This document shows positions 11,171-21,255 of a stretch of 64,000 nt of DNA, piece after piece. The notes under the pieces are model-generated. The model worked only from the letters and a program-made list of their open reading frames with translations. It ran no database searches and was not told where the DNA came from. The position numbers and the translations under genes are program-made. How positions within the stretch are numbered: the first letter of the stretch is position 1; each line of letters begins with the position of its first letter. This DNA comes from Brachypodium distachyon (Eukaryota > Streptophyta > Magnoliopsida > Poales > Poaceae): NCBI RefSeq assembly GCF_000005505.3, contig NC_016131.3, forward strand, positions 69,638,355 through 69,702,354, given 5' to 3'.

Positions 11171-11449
11171 GCCTGGTGACATGGCTATGAACGAAGCTGG
11201 CCAGAACTACTCCACAGCGGCAGCAGCAGCTGTCCTTGATGACTGCTCCAGGCTAACGTCAAACTTTGTGAAGATCTCTTTCAGGCACAGCCCTAGGGAA
11301 GCAAATTCGGTAGCGCAGCTAGCAGATTTAGCAAAATCCAATCATGTTCTGGTTCCATTTTCCTCCCCCGAGCATAGCTACTCTGTTAATTAAAGATGTA
11401 ACTCTGGTTATAAATGAATAAAGAGGTTCTATGTGGTCAAAAAAAAAAC
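11171..11449 (+). mobile_element. 5'-truncated LINE tail, RNase H end
   Basis: Encodes the C-terminal end of a plant L1-type RNase H-like domain (FRHSPREANSVAQLADLAKS, near 11279-11338), a stop, a short 3' UTR with AATAAA and an A-run at 11440-11449. The left edge abuts GGAAAGGCGAC at 11160-11170, which reappears at 12312-12322, so this copy and the next lie inside one target-site duplication. Confidence 0.7.
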
Positions 11450-12311
11450 TCCTGGAGACATGCTCTGGCGGATTGTTCGATGGCCAAATGTGTTTGGGCC
11501 CTACTTGAGGAGGGACTTACCGAGCATGTTATTCAAAATGATATTCCTGATGCAAAACTTTGGTTGTTTATGATGATGGAATCTATTGTCTCCGTGTGAC
11601 TTTGCTATTATTTTGACTACCTTGTGGGCAGTATGATGGGCAAGACGGAGGCTGTTCACGAAGAGAAGTTTCAAAGTCCTTTTATCCACTTTTGCTTTTA
11701 TTCAGAGCTTCGTGGAAGATCTTTCTATTGCGGTTGATGAGAACAACGTCGATCGAGCTATTCCAGGAGGGAGAAGTGGAACCTGTCGGCAAGCTACTCA
11801 TTGATGGATTGCTCCTCCCTTGAGCGCATGCAAAATCAATGTGGATGTCGATTTTGCTAGATCAGGCAATGCCGGTGCTTGTGCTGCAATATGCAGAGAT
11901 GATACATGCAAGTTCCTTGGCGCATCTTCTATCACAGTGTCTGTTTGTCAGTCAGACCCAACATCCATGGAGGCGATGGCATGTAACGAAGCCATGTCGC
12001 TGGCGCAAGATCTACATTTAACCCAATTTGTGCTGGCATCTGATTGTTCAACTATGATTTATGTTCTCAAAATCGGGAGCTTGGGTTATTACATCGCGAT
12101 CCTGAAGGAGGTTGGTGATAGGAGCGAGTTGTTCTCTGATGTGTTGTTCAAACATGAGAAACACTCTTTTAATGTAGATGCCCACAATTTAGCTATGGCG
12201 GCCTCACAATTGTCGATGGGTCGCCAGGTGTGGCTTCTTGGAACTCCAGATATTGCTTGTATTCCGATGTCTGCTAAGGTTGAATAAAGTTGGTTGTTCC
12301 CCTAAAAAAAA
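11450..12311 (+). mobile_element. 5'-truncated L1-type LINE with zf-RVT and RNase H remnants
   Basis: Begins inside the zinc-binding reverse-transcriptase tail (WRHALADCSMAKCVWALL, near 11453-11507), has a stop at about 11597, and then an RNase H-like domain from 11820 to 12287. That domain keeps the acidic residues in INVDVDF, SMEAMACNEA and LASDCSTMI, followed by VDAHNLA. It ends in eight A (12304-12311) directly before the second copy of GGAAAGGCGAC. The most economical reading is a second LINE inserted into the A-tail of the first. Not functional: no reverse transcriptase core remains. Confidence 0.75.
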
Positions 12312-12580
12312 GGAAAGGCGACCGAGAAGCCCTCGCTTGCCCGGCCGTGACAATGGCAACGTCAACTTCACACACTCGTCTTCGCTTTTGCTTTCACAAC
12401 CTGCCCCCGCTAGCTTCCTTTCGCCGAACTACGCCATCGTCGTGTTCTTTGCCACGTCGTCCGGCGCAACCCCCTGCCATAACTCGTAAGCATGTCGCAA
12501 GTCTCTGCCATGTAAAATTATGTCTGTATGCGACTGGAATTCTTCTCGTTGTTTTGATCCGTCCAACGGTCAACTCTCGT
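12312..12580 (+). repeat. right half of the duplicated promoter/first-exon-like block (copy A)
   Basis: Resumes the homology to 19007-19270 after the LINE insertion. It contains an ATG at 12353 in the context GACAATGGCAACGTCAACTT followed by a short Ser/Thr/Arg-rich frame and a possible donor AACTCGTAAGC near 12481. Copy B has the same ATG and possible donor. It may be the first exon and 5' flank of a gene whose body is not here. Confidence 0.65.
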
Positions 12581-13551
12581 ATGGTTAATTGCGCATGGCA
12601 TCTTGAATATTACAGGATACACATGTTTAATTGTGCGAAGGGAAAGCATAGATTCCTTTTCAAGTAGTTGGAAGTGGATTAAATTTTCTATAAAATCTAG
12701 TGCAATGACTTTTAAAGGAAAATTTCTTATGAGTTACAATCCCACTAATAACACAATTCGGCGTAGAAACAATTGCAGAGGTTAGCATCCTCAAAAAGAA
12801 TATTTTTAAACTAAAAGGTCCTCATGTTCCTAATTTAAATTTATCGAGTGTGACAGGTTTACATCGAGGACACATCTGCAAGTCGCCTGACGAGCGTGGA
12901 CGAGCGCCCAGAAAACAGGCGACCAATCATCCTTGCAGCACAGTAAAAGTGAGCCATCTTCCTCAAAAGAAAAAGGGCGAGCAATCAACAACTTTCAGAA
13001 TTATTTTTTTGAAAAAAAGTGAGCTTCCATACGTACGGTACAGTGTCATCACTCCGCTAATCGGCTCATCTACCAGGGGCAAAACCGTGACACCGCCCAC
13101 CGTCACGCTTGTTCCTCTGTGGGATCCAAAAAGCCGTTTTACCTCCCCGCACCGCATCATCCCTCTTCCACCTGCACCCGGTCTTGTGGCACAACTCCCT
13201 GATTCCTGGACCCACAATGCCGAATGCCCTGCAAATCCTTCGTAAACGCGGTGCTGGCAGCGGCTTCAGCCAGGGCCAAAAGGCACATGGGAAAAGGAGA
13301 ACAAAGCACGGGAAAATACACAAGAAAGTCCCCGTTTTCCGTGGTTTACAATTACACCCGGTCCTCCAACACCCAGAGCAGCCCACCTTAACGTATCTCA
13401 TCACTGGCAGTGGACCCAGCCCATGTTCTCCGGAAACGCGGTGTATTTTGCTTCCTGGACCACCGCTAAAGGTAGGGAAAAGAGGATTAAAAAAGAAGAA
13501 AAACGGGCCGAAATTTACAAGCGAACAAAAGCTCCACTGCCCCTGTCTGCA
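12581..13551. other. spacer and upstream flank of the proline-rich gene
   Basis: Mixed AT-rich and GC-rich DNA. Open frames at 12850-13550 on both strands have no recognisable domain. The last 100 bp are likely 5' UTR of the gene at 13552. Confidence 0.45.
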
Positions 13552-16500
13552 ATGGCGTCTCGAGGTTTTCCACGGGCGCCTTCGTCCTCTCCCACTCGCT
13601 CTCGGGTAGAGGCCACAGCGCCACCTCCTAGCCCTAGCTCTCTCGCCTCGGCCTCCGTTCCGATGGGCTCCTCCTCCCCGTCGCCCTCGCCACCGCCGCC
13701 GCCGCCGCCGATGATAGGGAGGGCGGGCAACCTCACTGTCTTCATCACGCCGCCGTCACCTGCAAGTACCCCGCGCTCCTCGCGGCCGTCCGAGTCCCCG
13801 AGGTCGGATTTGTCCACCCCTGCCTCCCGCACGGCGCCCGCGCCGCCGGTCTCGCCGTCGCCGCAGAAAAGGGCGAGTCCGCCCCCGTCACCGGTCAAGT
13901 TCTCTCCCCCTGCGCTCCCCGTGAAGGTCTTCCCGTCACCGGTGCAGGTACCCCCAGCGCAGTACGAAAAGGCTTCTGCGGGGGACAAGCACGACGGATC
14001 GGCTTTCGCCTTCTTCTGGGATGCCGTCGCGCGCGTGCAGGAAGGTGATGCGATGGGGAATAAGATTTGTTCCCCTGTTTTTTTTCTTTTACTTGGCATT
14101 TCAGTTTTGCTTCCCATTTCGTGGATTTGGGGGTTCTTATTCTTCGGAATTGCCGCAGCGCACGCAAGCCTGGACGAGTACGTCGCGAACTGGTTCGGAT
14201 TGGATCAGTCCAAGTACCAGTGGGCGCTCAACGACTACTACGAGAACACCGGCAAGGTTCGTCGTGCTCTTCTGTTTCCCCTCTGCGAATCTCAACAATT
14301 TCCGTCTAACCTCGAGGAACCGGATTCCATCTTTGTCGTTTTGGTCGCTTCATACACATTGTTGTTGTAATTCTTAACCGGATCTGAGAATCTGAGATAG
14401 AGTTTCGTGCTAATTGTGGTTGTTAGTGTGACGTTTGGTTGGTGAGTTGCATATGTGGTCGATGCTGCTGTAGTTATTTGTTGAGATCGTACAAGTGTTT
14501 ATTCGTGTCTTCTCAGTGTGTCTTTTGTGGTACGTGTGGTTATCGGTTTGGGCCTGAAAGGCATTCGTGTTGTGGAGAATATATGCAAAGAGTTTAGGTA
14601 GTGGTGGTGCTAGTATCTACTGCAAAACTCAAGTCCATCTGCATGTTGCAATATCTGTAAAGTGGAAACTAAAGATAGGCCAGAAACACAAGGCAAGAAT
14701 AGATACCTAATCACACCTTCTTAGCTCCAAACAAGAATGATGGGGAATCATCCTGGGAAAGAAAATTTGCACTAGGCTTGTCATATTGTCTAGAGTAGCA
14801 TACTTTGAAGCTTTTGTAAAGTTGTTCCCTTGTTCTAGCTTTGGGTGCACCTGCTGTTTGAGTTAATTATTATCTCTCAACATACTTATGATCACTTTAT
14901 GTTTATTCTGAAAATCATAATTGGTGAAATGACAAAAAAAATAACTTTGCTGTTATGTAATTTGCATTGCTCAAGTGCTCAAGTAGTCAAGTGCTTATCC
15001 CATGTCACCGTTTGGGGCCTACTTGGAATTGGTGTATTTTTCGTGGGGGACTGGTGTTTAGTTCAAAATATACCCATTCCAAGCTGCCCCTTAAACCGTT
15101 GTGTTATTAAACATTGGCCAAAATTCAAACAGGACAGCAGATTGATGGGAAGTGTGATTAGGAATCTTGGAGATGTTAGAGCGCACAACGGTCCGGCCCA
15201 GGTCCACGAGAGCTCACAACCAACCAAGGCCTCAAGCCTAACTCAGCCCAAAATACTGATCTGATAGGTGTGGTTTGCTCCACCTTATATATATGTTATG
15301 CTCCCCCAGAGTCAATTACCAATGTGGGACTAAACCTAACATTCTCCCCCGGGCCCTGATGCCGAGTACTTTCCCGCGATCAGTATGAGCTCCTGTTACT
15401 AGTACATCAGCCACACGGCTCTGATACCACTGGTTAGAGTGCACACTGGTTCGGCCCAACTTCTCATACATGAGCTAGCCCCTTACCGGCATAGGTCCAC
15501 AGGAGCCCACAACCAACCAAGGCCTCAAGCTTAACTCAACCCAAAAGACCGATTTGATAGGTGATGCTTGCTGCACCTTATATGTTGTGCTCCCGCACAG
15601 TCAATCATTGATGTGGGAACCTAACAGGAGAAACAATGCATATCACCAGCGTCTTGATACAGTTTCAAAATAGATGGCTACGATGCCATTTCTGAATCTG
15701 TATATATGCAGTCAATCTATCCAAGGCGTATTTACAAAGGTCATTGTGAACAACCTAGCCTACTTATGGCAAAATTTCACATCCACAGCACATTTTGGGG
15801 ATGATTGTGGTTTAACAGCCACATCTTGTTTGCCATTATTGTACAAAGGTATTTGCTCGGAGATGTGATGAGAACACAAACATAAGGGATACCATGAGAT
15901 TTTACCCTTAAACAAATACTATGATATTACATTAGTAGCAAGTTGGTAGACGCATGGATTTGTAGCACATATAATACTTGTACTTAGTAAGGATTGAGTC
16001 ATTCACCAGAGTTTTATACTTCTTCCAGTCAAAACAAAGTCATTTTTTACATTGATGCAGGCTCCAAACCCTAAGTTTGACTACATTGTGTATTAAAATG
16101 TGATAAAATATAAATCTGTTATAATATTTTGAAAGCACTTTTCAAGTCATGTCATAAATATTCAAAAAGATCTCGATAGGCAAAGTTTGTAATGCTTGAC
16201 CGCGTGTAATCTAAAATGATTTGTTTTTTTGTACGGGATGGAGTATGATGCTGTGAATTGTGATGCAGCATTTCCTCTTTCAAAATAAGATCATCCTCTA
16301 CCCTTGCGGAAAAAAAAGACCATCCTCTACCTTAGTTATCTTACTATTGTCAAGGCTTGAAAACCATGCTGCTTAGATTTATGAAAATGAGTCTATAAAA
16401 ATATATCCAAATGTGTCCTTTATTGTATCAACTTGCACTTAGAGCTTTGGCATGGTAATGAGCTGGCACATTCATATGCCTTTTCCCATTGGGTGATAGC

Positions 16501-17744
16501 TTTTTACTCCCTTCTATTCGGCTTCCAGGATGGGCTTCCCCTAGAAGCTGCTCTCCCCCAGCTTGAGAGCAGCTTCTCCAGGAAGCCCATCCTGGAAGCT
16601 GAAAAGAAGGGGGCTTTATCTAGTGATTTGTGATGCAGCATTTCCTCTTTCAAAATAAGATCATCCTCTACCCTTGCGGAAAAAAAAGACCATCCTCTAC
16701 CTTAGTTATCTTACTATTGTCAAGGCTTGAAAACCATGCTGCTTAGATTTATGAAAATGAGTCTATAAAAATATATCCAAATGTGTCCTTTATTGTATCA
16801 ACTTGCACTTAGAGCTTTGGCATGGTAATGAGCTGGCACATTCATATGCCTTTTCCCATTGGGTGATAGCTTTTTACTCCCTTCTATTCGGCTTCCAGGA
16901 TGGGCTTCCCCTAGAAGCTGCTCTCCCCCAGCTTGAGAGCAGCTTCTCCAGGAAGCCCATCCTGGAAGCTGAAAAGAAGGGGGCTTTATCTAGTGATGAA
17001 CACATGCATGCAGTTCCTTCCTAACCTTCACAGTTTCACTACCACCCACCCCATATTTCCATTTGTCCCATTCAACTAGGATTTGTATCAGCGAACGTTG
17101 TTTATCATTTCACAAGTATTCGTATATACGGATGGAGTTATTGCTTGCTACCTCCGAATATAAGATGTTCTAGTTTTTTCCTAAGTGAAACTTGGCCAAG
17201 TTTATAGCAAAATGTACCAACATCTACAATATCAAATAATTATACTACTTCCTCCGTCCAACAAAGGATGTCTCAACTTTGACTAAATTTGAATGCATCT
17301 ATACACTAAGTCATGCCTAGATACATCCAAATTTTGACAAACTTGAGACATCTTTTGTTGGACGGAGGGAGTATTAGATATATATCATATCAGATTTAAT
17401 AAAACTAATTTAGAGTCGTAGATGTTGGTACATTTTTCTACAAAGTTGGTTAAACTTTTTAGAAGTTTGACTTAGGACAAACCTAGACCATCTTATATTT
17501 AGGAACGGAGGGAGTATTAACGTTCTTTTTTTTTCCTTTTATCCCCGATTAGACATCAGGAATGTGTGCTTCAGCGTTTCCTCGTTTGTGTTGTTTCATT
17601 CAAGGCAATTGGCAATTGGAGCTTTGATAGAGAAAGTTTACAAGTTGAGTTTGTGACGTCTGCCCGATTGCATTGCAGGAAGTGGAATGTGGCAAAGCTG
17701 GGAAACCAAAGGAGCTTCTTACTACTAAAGTGCAGAAAGTTTAA
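13552..17744 (+). CDS. uncharacterised conserved plant protein, Ser/Pro-rich N-terminus, three exons, 218 aa
   Basis: Exons are 13552-14044, 14159-14256 and 17679-17744. Splice sites are GAAG|GTGATG, GCCGCAG|CGCACG, GGCAAG|GTTCG and ATTGCAG|GAAGTG; phases fit and the product is 218 residues. Residues 1-145 are low complexity, rich in Ser, Pro and Ala with many SP sites. From about residue 149 a compact conserved tail follows: FAFFWDAVARVQE, then HASLDEYVANWFGLDQSKYQ, then EVECGKAGKPKELLTTK at the end. I recall this tail from uncharacterised plant-only proteins but cannot name a function. No signal peptide or membrane segment survives once intron 1 is removed; the hydrophobic run at 14070-14157 is intronic. 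The start at 13552 is the ATG that opens the Ser/Pro segment. Intron 2 (3.4 kb) is filled with transposable elements. The third exon has only 22 codons and is easily missed. Confidence 0.7.
15006..15103. repeat. short inverted-repeat element in intron 2
   Basis: CACCGTTTGGGGCCTACTTG at the left and the complement of CAACGGTTTAAGGGGCAGCT at the right form an imperfect palindrome around a centre at about 15050. It looks like a tiny MITE; no target duplication was fixed. Confidence 0.4.
15174..15626 (-). mobile_element. TRIM (terminal-repeat retrotransposon in miniature)
   Basis: Two related LTRs, 15174-15341 and 15431-15626, each start TGTTAG or TGGTTAG and end CCTAACA on the + strand. The 89-bp interior holds, next to the right LTR, the complement of TGGTATCAGAGC (15418-15429), the initiator-Met tRNA primer binding site. 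Next to the left LTR it holds a polypurine tract (complement of CTCCCCCGGGCCC). Flanks are the perfect 5-bp duplication GGAGA (15169-15173 and 15627-15631). The element therefore reads on the - strand and has no coding capacity; it would need enzymes in trans. It sits in intron 2 of the proline-rich gene. Confidence 0.88.
16019..16243. mobile_element. Stowaway-like MITE
   Basis: Left CTTCTTCCAGTCAAAACAAA and right TTGTACGGGATGGAG are imperfect inverted repeats flanked by TA (16017-16018 and 16244-16245). Confidence 0.55.
16509..16611. mobile_element. 103-bp near-perfect hairpin element (copy 1)
   Basis: CCCTTCTATTCGGCTTCCAG at the left pairs with CTGGAAGCTGAAAAGAAGGG at the right, and the arms continue through GATGGGCTTCC and AGAAGCTGCTCT to a small loop. 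Same family as the fold-back MITEs at 4938 and 9477 but much shorter and more symmetric. An identical copy lies at 16879-16981. Confidence 0.7.
16879..16981. mobile_element. 103-bp near-perfect hairpin element (copy 2)
   Basis: Identical to 16509-16611 because both lie inside the 370-bp tandem duplication. Confidence 0.7.
17151..17514. mobile_element. Stowaway MITE interrupted by another Stowaway
   Basis: Left CCTCCGAATATAAGATGTTC and right CATCTTATATTTAGGAACGG...GGAG are inverted repeats, with TA on both sides (17149-17150 and 17515-17516). Inner repeats AGTGAAACTTGGCCAAGTTT and its complement also match. The element is split by the insertion at 17248-17371, just upstream of exon 3. Confidence 0.75.
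17248..17371. mobile_element. Stowaway MITE nested in the previous one
   Basis: CTTCCTCCGTCCAACAAAGG at the left pairs with CTTTTGTTGGACGGAGGGAG at the right. TA flanks both sides (17246-17247 and 17372-17373). 124 bp. It is better conserved than its host element, consistent with later insertion. Confidence 0.8.
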
Positions 17745-18411
17745 AAGGTTGGTCCACTTGGTAAAATATTCACCATTTCTTTTTCTCATCCTGCTATTTG
17801 ACTGATCGATTGCATGTTGTTATTCGCAGCAATTTATTCCCATGTTGATGTGTGTAGCTAAGCGAATGCATGAAATATTATTAGATGTTCTTTTTGGGGC
17901 TTCAAGGGTGCTGTCTCTTTATCTGCCTGAAGTAGTATGATCTTGCACACAAGGCGCCAAGGCAGCAGTTGGATCACGGAGAGAGCCTCAAGTTGATTTT
18001 TGTTCGCTCCTTTCGGGTCTGCTGTAATCGTACCTAAGGTTGTGTGGAACGCAAATTGCCGTGTTTGCAGTGGCTAGTTATTGCGGTTCTTGACATGCCT
18101 GAATCCCTGATCACCGTGTCTTGAAATTGAAATGGCTAATTGCTCTGGTTCTTAACATCCTTGATCACCGTGTCCTGCCTGCAGTTGTGGTTTTTCTTTT
18201 CTTCCGAGAATAAGCAGTGGTAGATTGCACGCCATGATCTATGGGGCGGAGCCAGGATTTGAACATAGAGAGGGCAAAAAAGATAGTATCACACAAGTTG
18301 TTGGCGGTGTTTTTCTGTTCAACTTCAAGCATTTTTTTTCGTTCGGAAAGGAAGATAAGACCGGCATCTGCAGCGATATGCACAAAGCGCTCGTCCTCGA
18401 TCATAATTCTT
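17745..18411. other. 3' UTR of the proline-rich gene and spacer
   Basis: Non-coding. The first few hundred bases after the TAA at 17742-17744 are the likely 3' UTR. No gene or repeat of note beyond that. Confidence 0.5.
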
Positions 18412-18526
18412 CTGTTCTGTCCGGTCCATATTAATTGTCAAAATATGACATGTATCAAGGCGCTTTTTAGGTATAGATGCATTCGTATTTGATAAATTTG
18501 AGACAATTAATATGAATCGGAGGGAG
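18412..18526. mobile_element. Stowaway-like MITE
   Basis: TCCGGTCCATATTAATTGTC at the left is the imperfect inverse of GACAATTAATATGAATCGGA at the right; the right end GGAGGGAG is followed by TA. Confidence 0.6.
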
Positions 18527-18729
18527 TAGAAGAAATATACATCTATGGTCAGTGAGTTAATCACTTTGATCTTCTATGAAGTCGTACTAATTAAGCACAC
18601 TAGGTTGTTTAATCAATCGATAATGGCACTAAGCTAATAGCTAGCAGCGTTAAGTTTTCTTTTTAAGGGGGGTAATCAGGTATAGAGATACATACGGTAA
18701 GCATCACAAAAGCACCACGGCAGTCTGAC

Positions 18730-19270
18730 AGGAACTTGGTGCGATGCGGATGAGAAACTCATTCAGGAACATTAGCTCCGCCCGCGAACGAAAACAGCTC
18801 GGCCCACGAGGCTCGAGTAGGCCTCTAGTTTTTCTTTTTTGTTTTTAGGGGAGAGGAGGCCTCCAGTAAGTGTGCTGACAACAGCTCGGCCCGCGAACGA
18901 AGAATAAAACGAAAGGCCTTTCCTTACTGTCCGGAATAAAAGCCCAGTTCCGAGGAGAAGCCCAACAGGGCCTCTTTACGACCCCTGTCTGGTCTCTGCT
19001 ACTCGGGAAAGGCGGCCGCGAAGCCCCCGCTCGCTCGGCCGCGACAATGGCGACATCGACTTCACCCACCCGTCTTCGCTTTTGCTTTCACGTCCTTCGG
19101 GCTTCGGCCGCTTCCCGTCCGCCGAACCACGCCACACCGTCGTGTTCCTTGCCCGGTACAACCGTCGGCCGTAAACTCGTAAGCACGTTCCAAGTCCTCT
19201 GTCATGTTAAATCCTGTCTGTATGCGACGAGAATTCTTCTCCTTGTTTTGGTCCGTCCAACAGTCAACTC
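18730..19270 (+). repeat. uninterrupted copy B of the promoter/first-exon-like block
   Basis: Homologous to 10860-11170 plus 12312-12580 in the same order and orientation. It contains the ATG at 19047 (GACAATGGCGACATCGACTT), an open frame of about 45 codons rich in Ser, Pro and Arg that could be a transit peptide, and a possible donor AACTCGTAAGC near 19175. No following exon was identified in the next 2 kb, so I do not call a gene. Confidence 0.7.
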
Positions 19271-21255
19271 TCTTCTCCCTTTTCCCCCATCACGTACTAC
19301 CTGCAATCTTATCTACCATCGATCGTATATCACGCGTGCTGCCATGCCGCGCACGCCAGGGAAGAAACGTACGTGCCCGTCGCGTGGCGCCAAGCAAGCG
19401 CGCCCAAAGTCCAAACCCAGCCGCGCACTCTTCCGTCCCGTCGGAACCAGAGGACACACGAAACCGTATCGTAGAGTGAGCCAAGGGGCTCGGGTTCAAG
19501 AGCAACCGCCCAATTCCCGTCTCCACCTAAACGCGCACCGGCTACAGCAGCCAGCAGCACCAGCTGACCAGCTGTGTTATTGCCTACTGTTTGCGTATAC
19601 AGGAGCCTGCATCGTCCAGACAGCATGCTGCTGCAGCTCCCTGCCATGATCGGCTGCTGGACTTTATTTTTCGATCCTGATCTGTTGCACCCATGCATGT
19701 CCTTGATGAATTTCATCCCCATGGCTCAAAGATCAGCTAGCTCGTCTAGCCTCATTAGTTCGTTCACATGGACATGGAGCTAGGATACAGCAAGTAGTAG
19801 CATAGCGGCCTTCGTGGTTGCTTGGACTAGGATCTGGCTTTCCTCGATCGAGCGCTGCCGCTCTGCTTGTTTTGAGCCTCCTTGTTGTCTTGCGATCGCA
19901 CGCACCCGCGTGTAGGATTGCTGATTGGTCTTCAGCCTCACTCATGCCCACCTTGCTTGCTCATTTTGGGCTTGGGTCCGTCGGTCCATCTCAACAAAGA
20001 GGCACCACGTTATGGAGACCTTTTCTGCCTTTTCCTTCTTGATGGTACGTTTCAGCTTTACGGAGTTTCCGTAGTTATACTTCCAAAGTCTCAAAATAAA
20101 TGACGTGAAATATTTGTATAGACAGAGAGAGTATTATTTTCACATCAGAAAAAAGGTGGGTCGTGACGTATGTATATATATATACTGCTAGAACGTAATT
20201 CCGTGTATACTGAGTAGGTCCATCAAATGGTACATATACGTTTCGAAAACCAACTTTACAAAGGACACACGCATATGCATTGCTGCCGGGGGAATCGTCG
20301 TGTGCTACTGCTTGTTCCATGAGACCATGGCAATGAATGCCTGCTCGCCTGCGTCCTGGCAGATGCAGCAGAGAGAGCTTAGGTACGTCAAGCACGCCCC
20401 GCCAAAGTCCTTAAATAAGCAAGCTTACAAACAATCCGATATTAATGCGTCGAGGCCCTGTGTGTGTGGTCGGCTCGACCTGCATGATCACAACCCCCTT
20501 AGGTTGGCTCTCCCTGGCCACTTCTCCCTGTTTGCTTACTCGTGACGTGCATGCATGCATGAATTCAGAGGTTTTTACCTAGCTAGAGCTGCAGTGGTGA
20601 CAGCGCCGCCTAGCAATAGCCAGCATCCAGTTTTCTTGATCTGACGCGTGACGTCGTGTGTTCAGTTGGTCTGCAAAGCTGGCTGGCTCTCGGTTGGCCG
20701 GCCCAGCTAGCTAGCCTCTTTGACTCCGTGGCACGTATATGCATGGATGGATCCGTTGATCCCCGTGTTAACCGATTTGTTTATGCCCGTCAATGACGCC
20801 GTGTTTAGGGGACTCCCCACGTGAGGGGCTATATCCTTGGATACATCTCCCTGCCCCTTGCCCCCGTACTTAATTAACTTAGGATTTTGTGTTTGTGCGG
20901 GGAATCTCTGTTGCTGCTGCAACGTGCCTCTCTCGCTTACTATGCACATCGTGTACTAGTAGGATTCTCTTTTCTGTTTGTGCTCGGAGTATAATTAAGC
21001 ACAACAGTAGCCCTAGCTCATCTTTATCGGTTTCAGGTTTCAGAACCGGTGCTTCTTTTTTTTTTGCGAGAAGCAACAAGTACTTAAATGGGGGAGAGTC
21101 TCAGAGTCAACGGTATATCTGTCAGGTGATTAGAAAACAACACTTGATTCGTGTAAACAAGGCCATCCGCAAGCTACTGTTGGGCAAAAGTTGTTCGATC
21201 GGAATTCCATTAGATTACTAGACCTCAAACTAATGCAAGCTAAGCTATGTAGTCC
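19271..21255. other. intergenic DNA without supported gene
   Basis: Short open frames on both strands overlap each other and lack domain similarity. A degraded Stowaway-like piece lies near 20050-20135 (TCTCAAAATAAATGACGTGA). Nothing else could be assigned. Confidence 0.45.

Larger units (their letters stand above)
16258..16997. repeat. perfect 370-bp tandem duplication in intron 2
   Basis: Bases 16258-16627 are repeated at 16628-16997 with no difference that I could see on reading both copies. Each copy carries the whole fold-back element described separately. Outside the two units the flanks differ. Confidence 0.9.

Noticed and set aside
13515..14117. A 200-residue Gly-rich frame on the - strand
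   Set aside because: It is the antisense shadow of the Ser/Pro-rich exon 1 of the + strand gene.
14070..14157. Hydrophobic segment that would give the proline-rich protein a membrane helix
   Set aside because: It lies between a good donor and acceptor; removing it restores a conserved reading frame, so it is intron 1 sequence.
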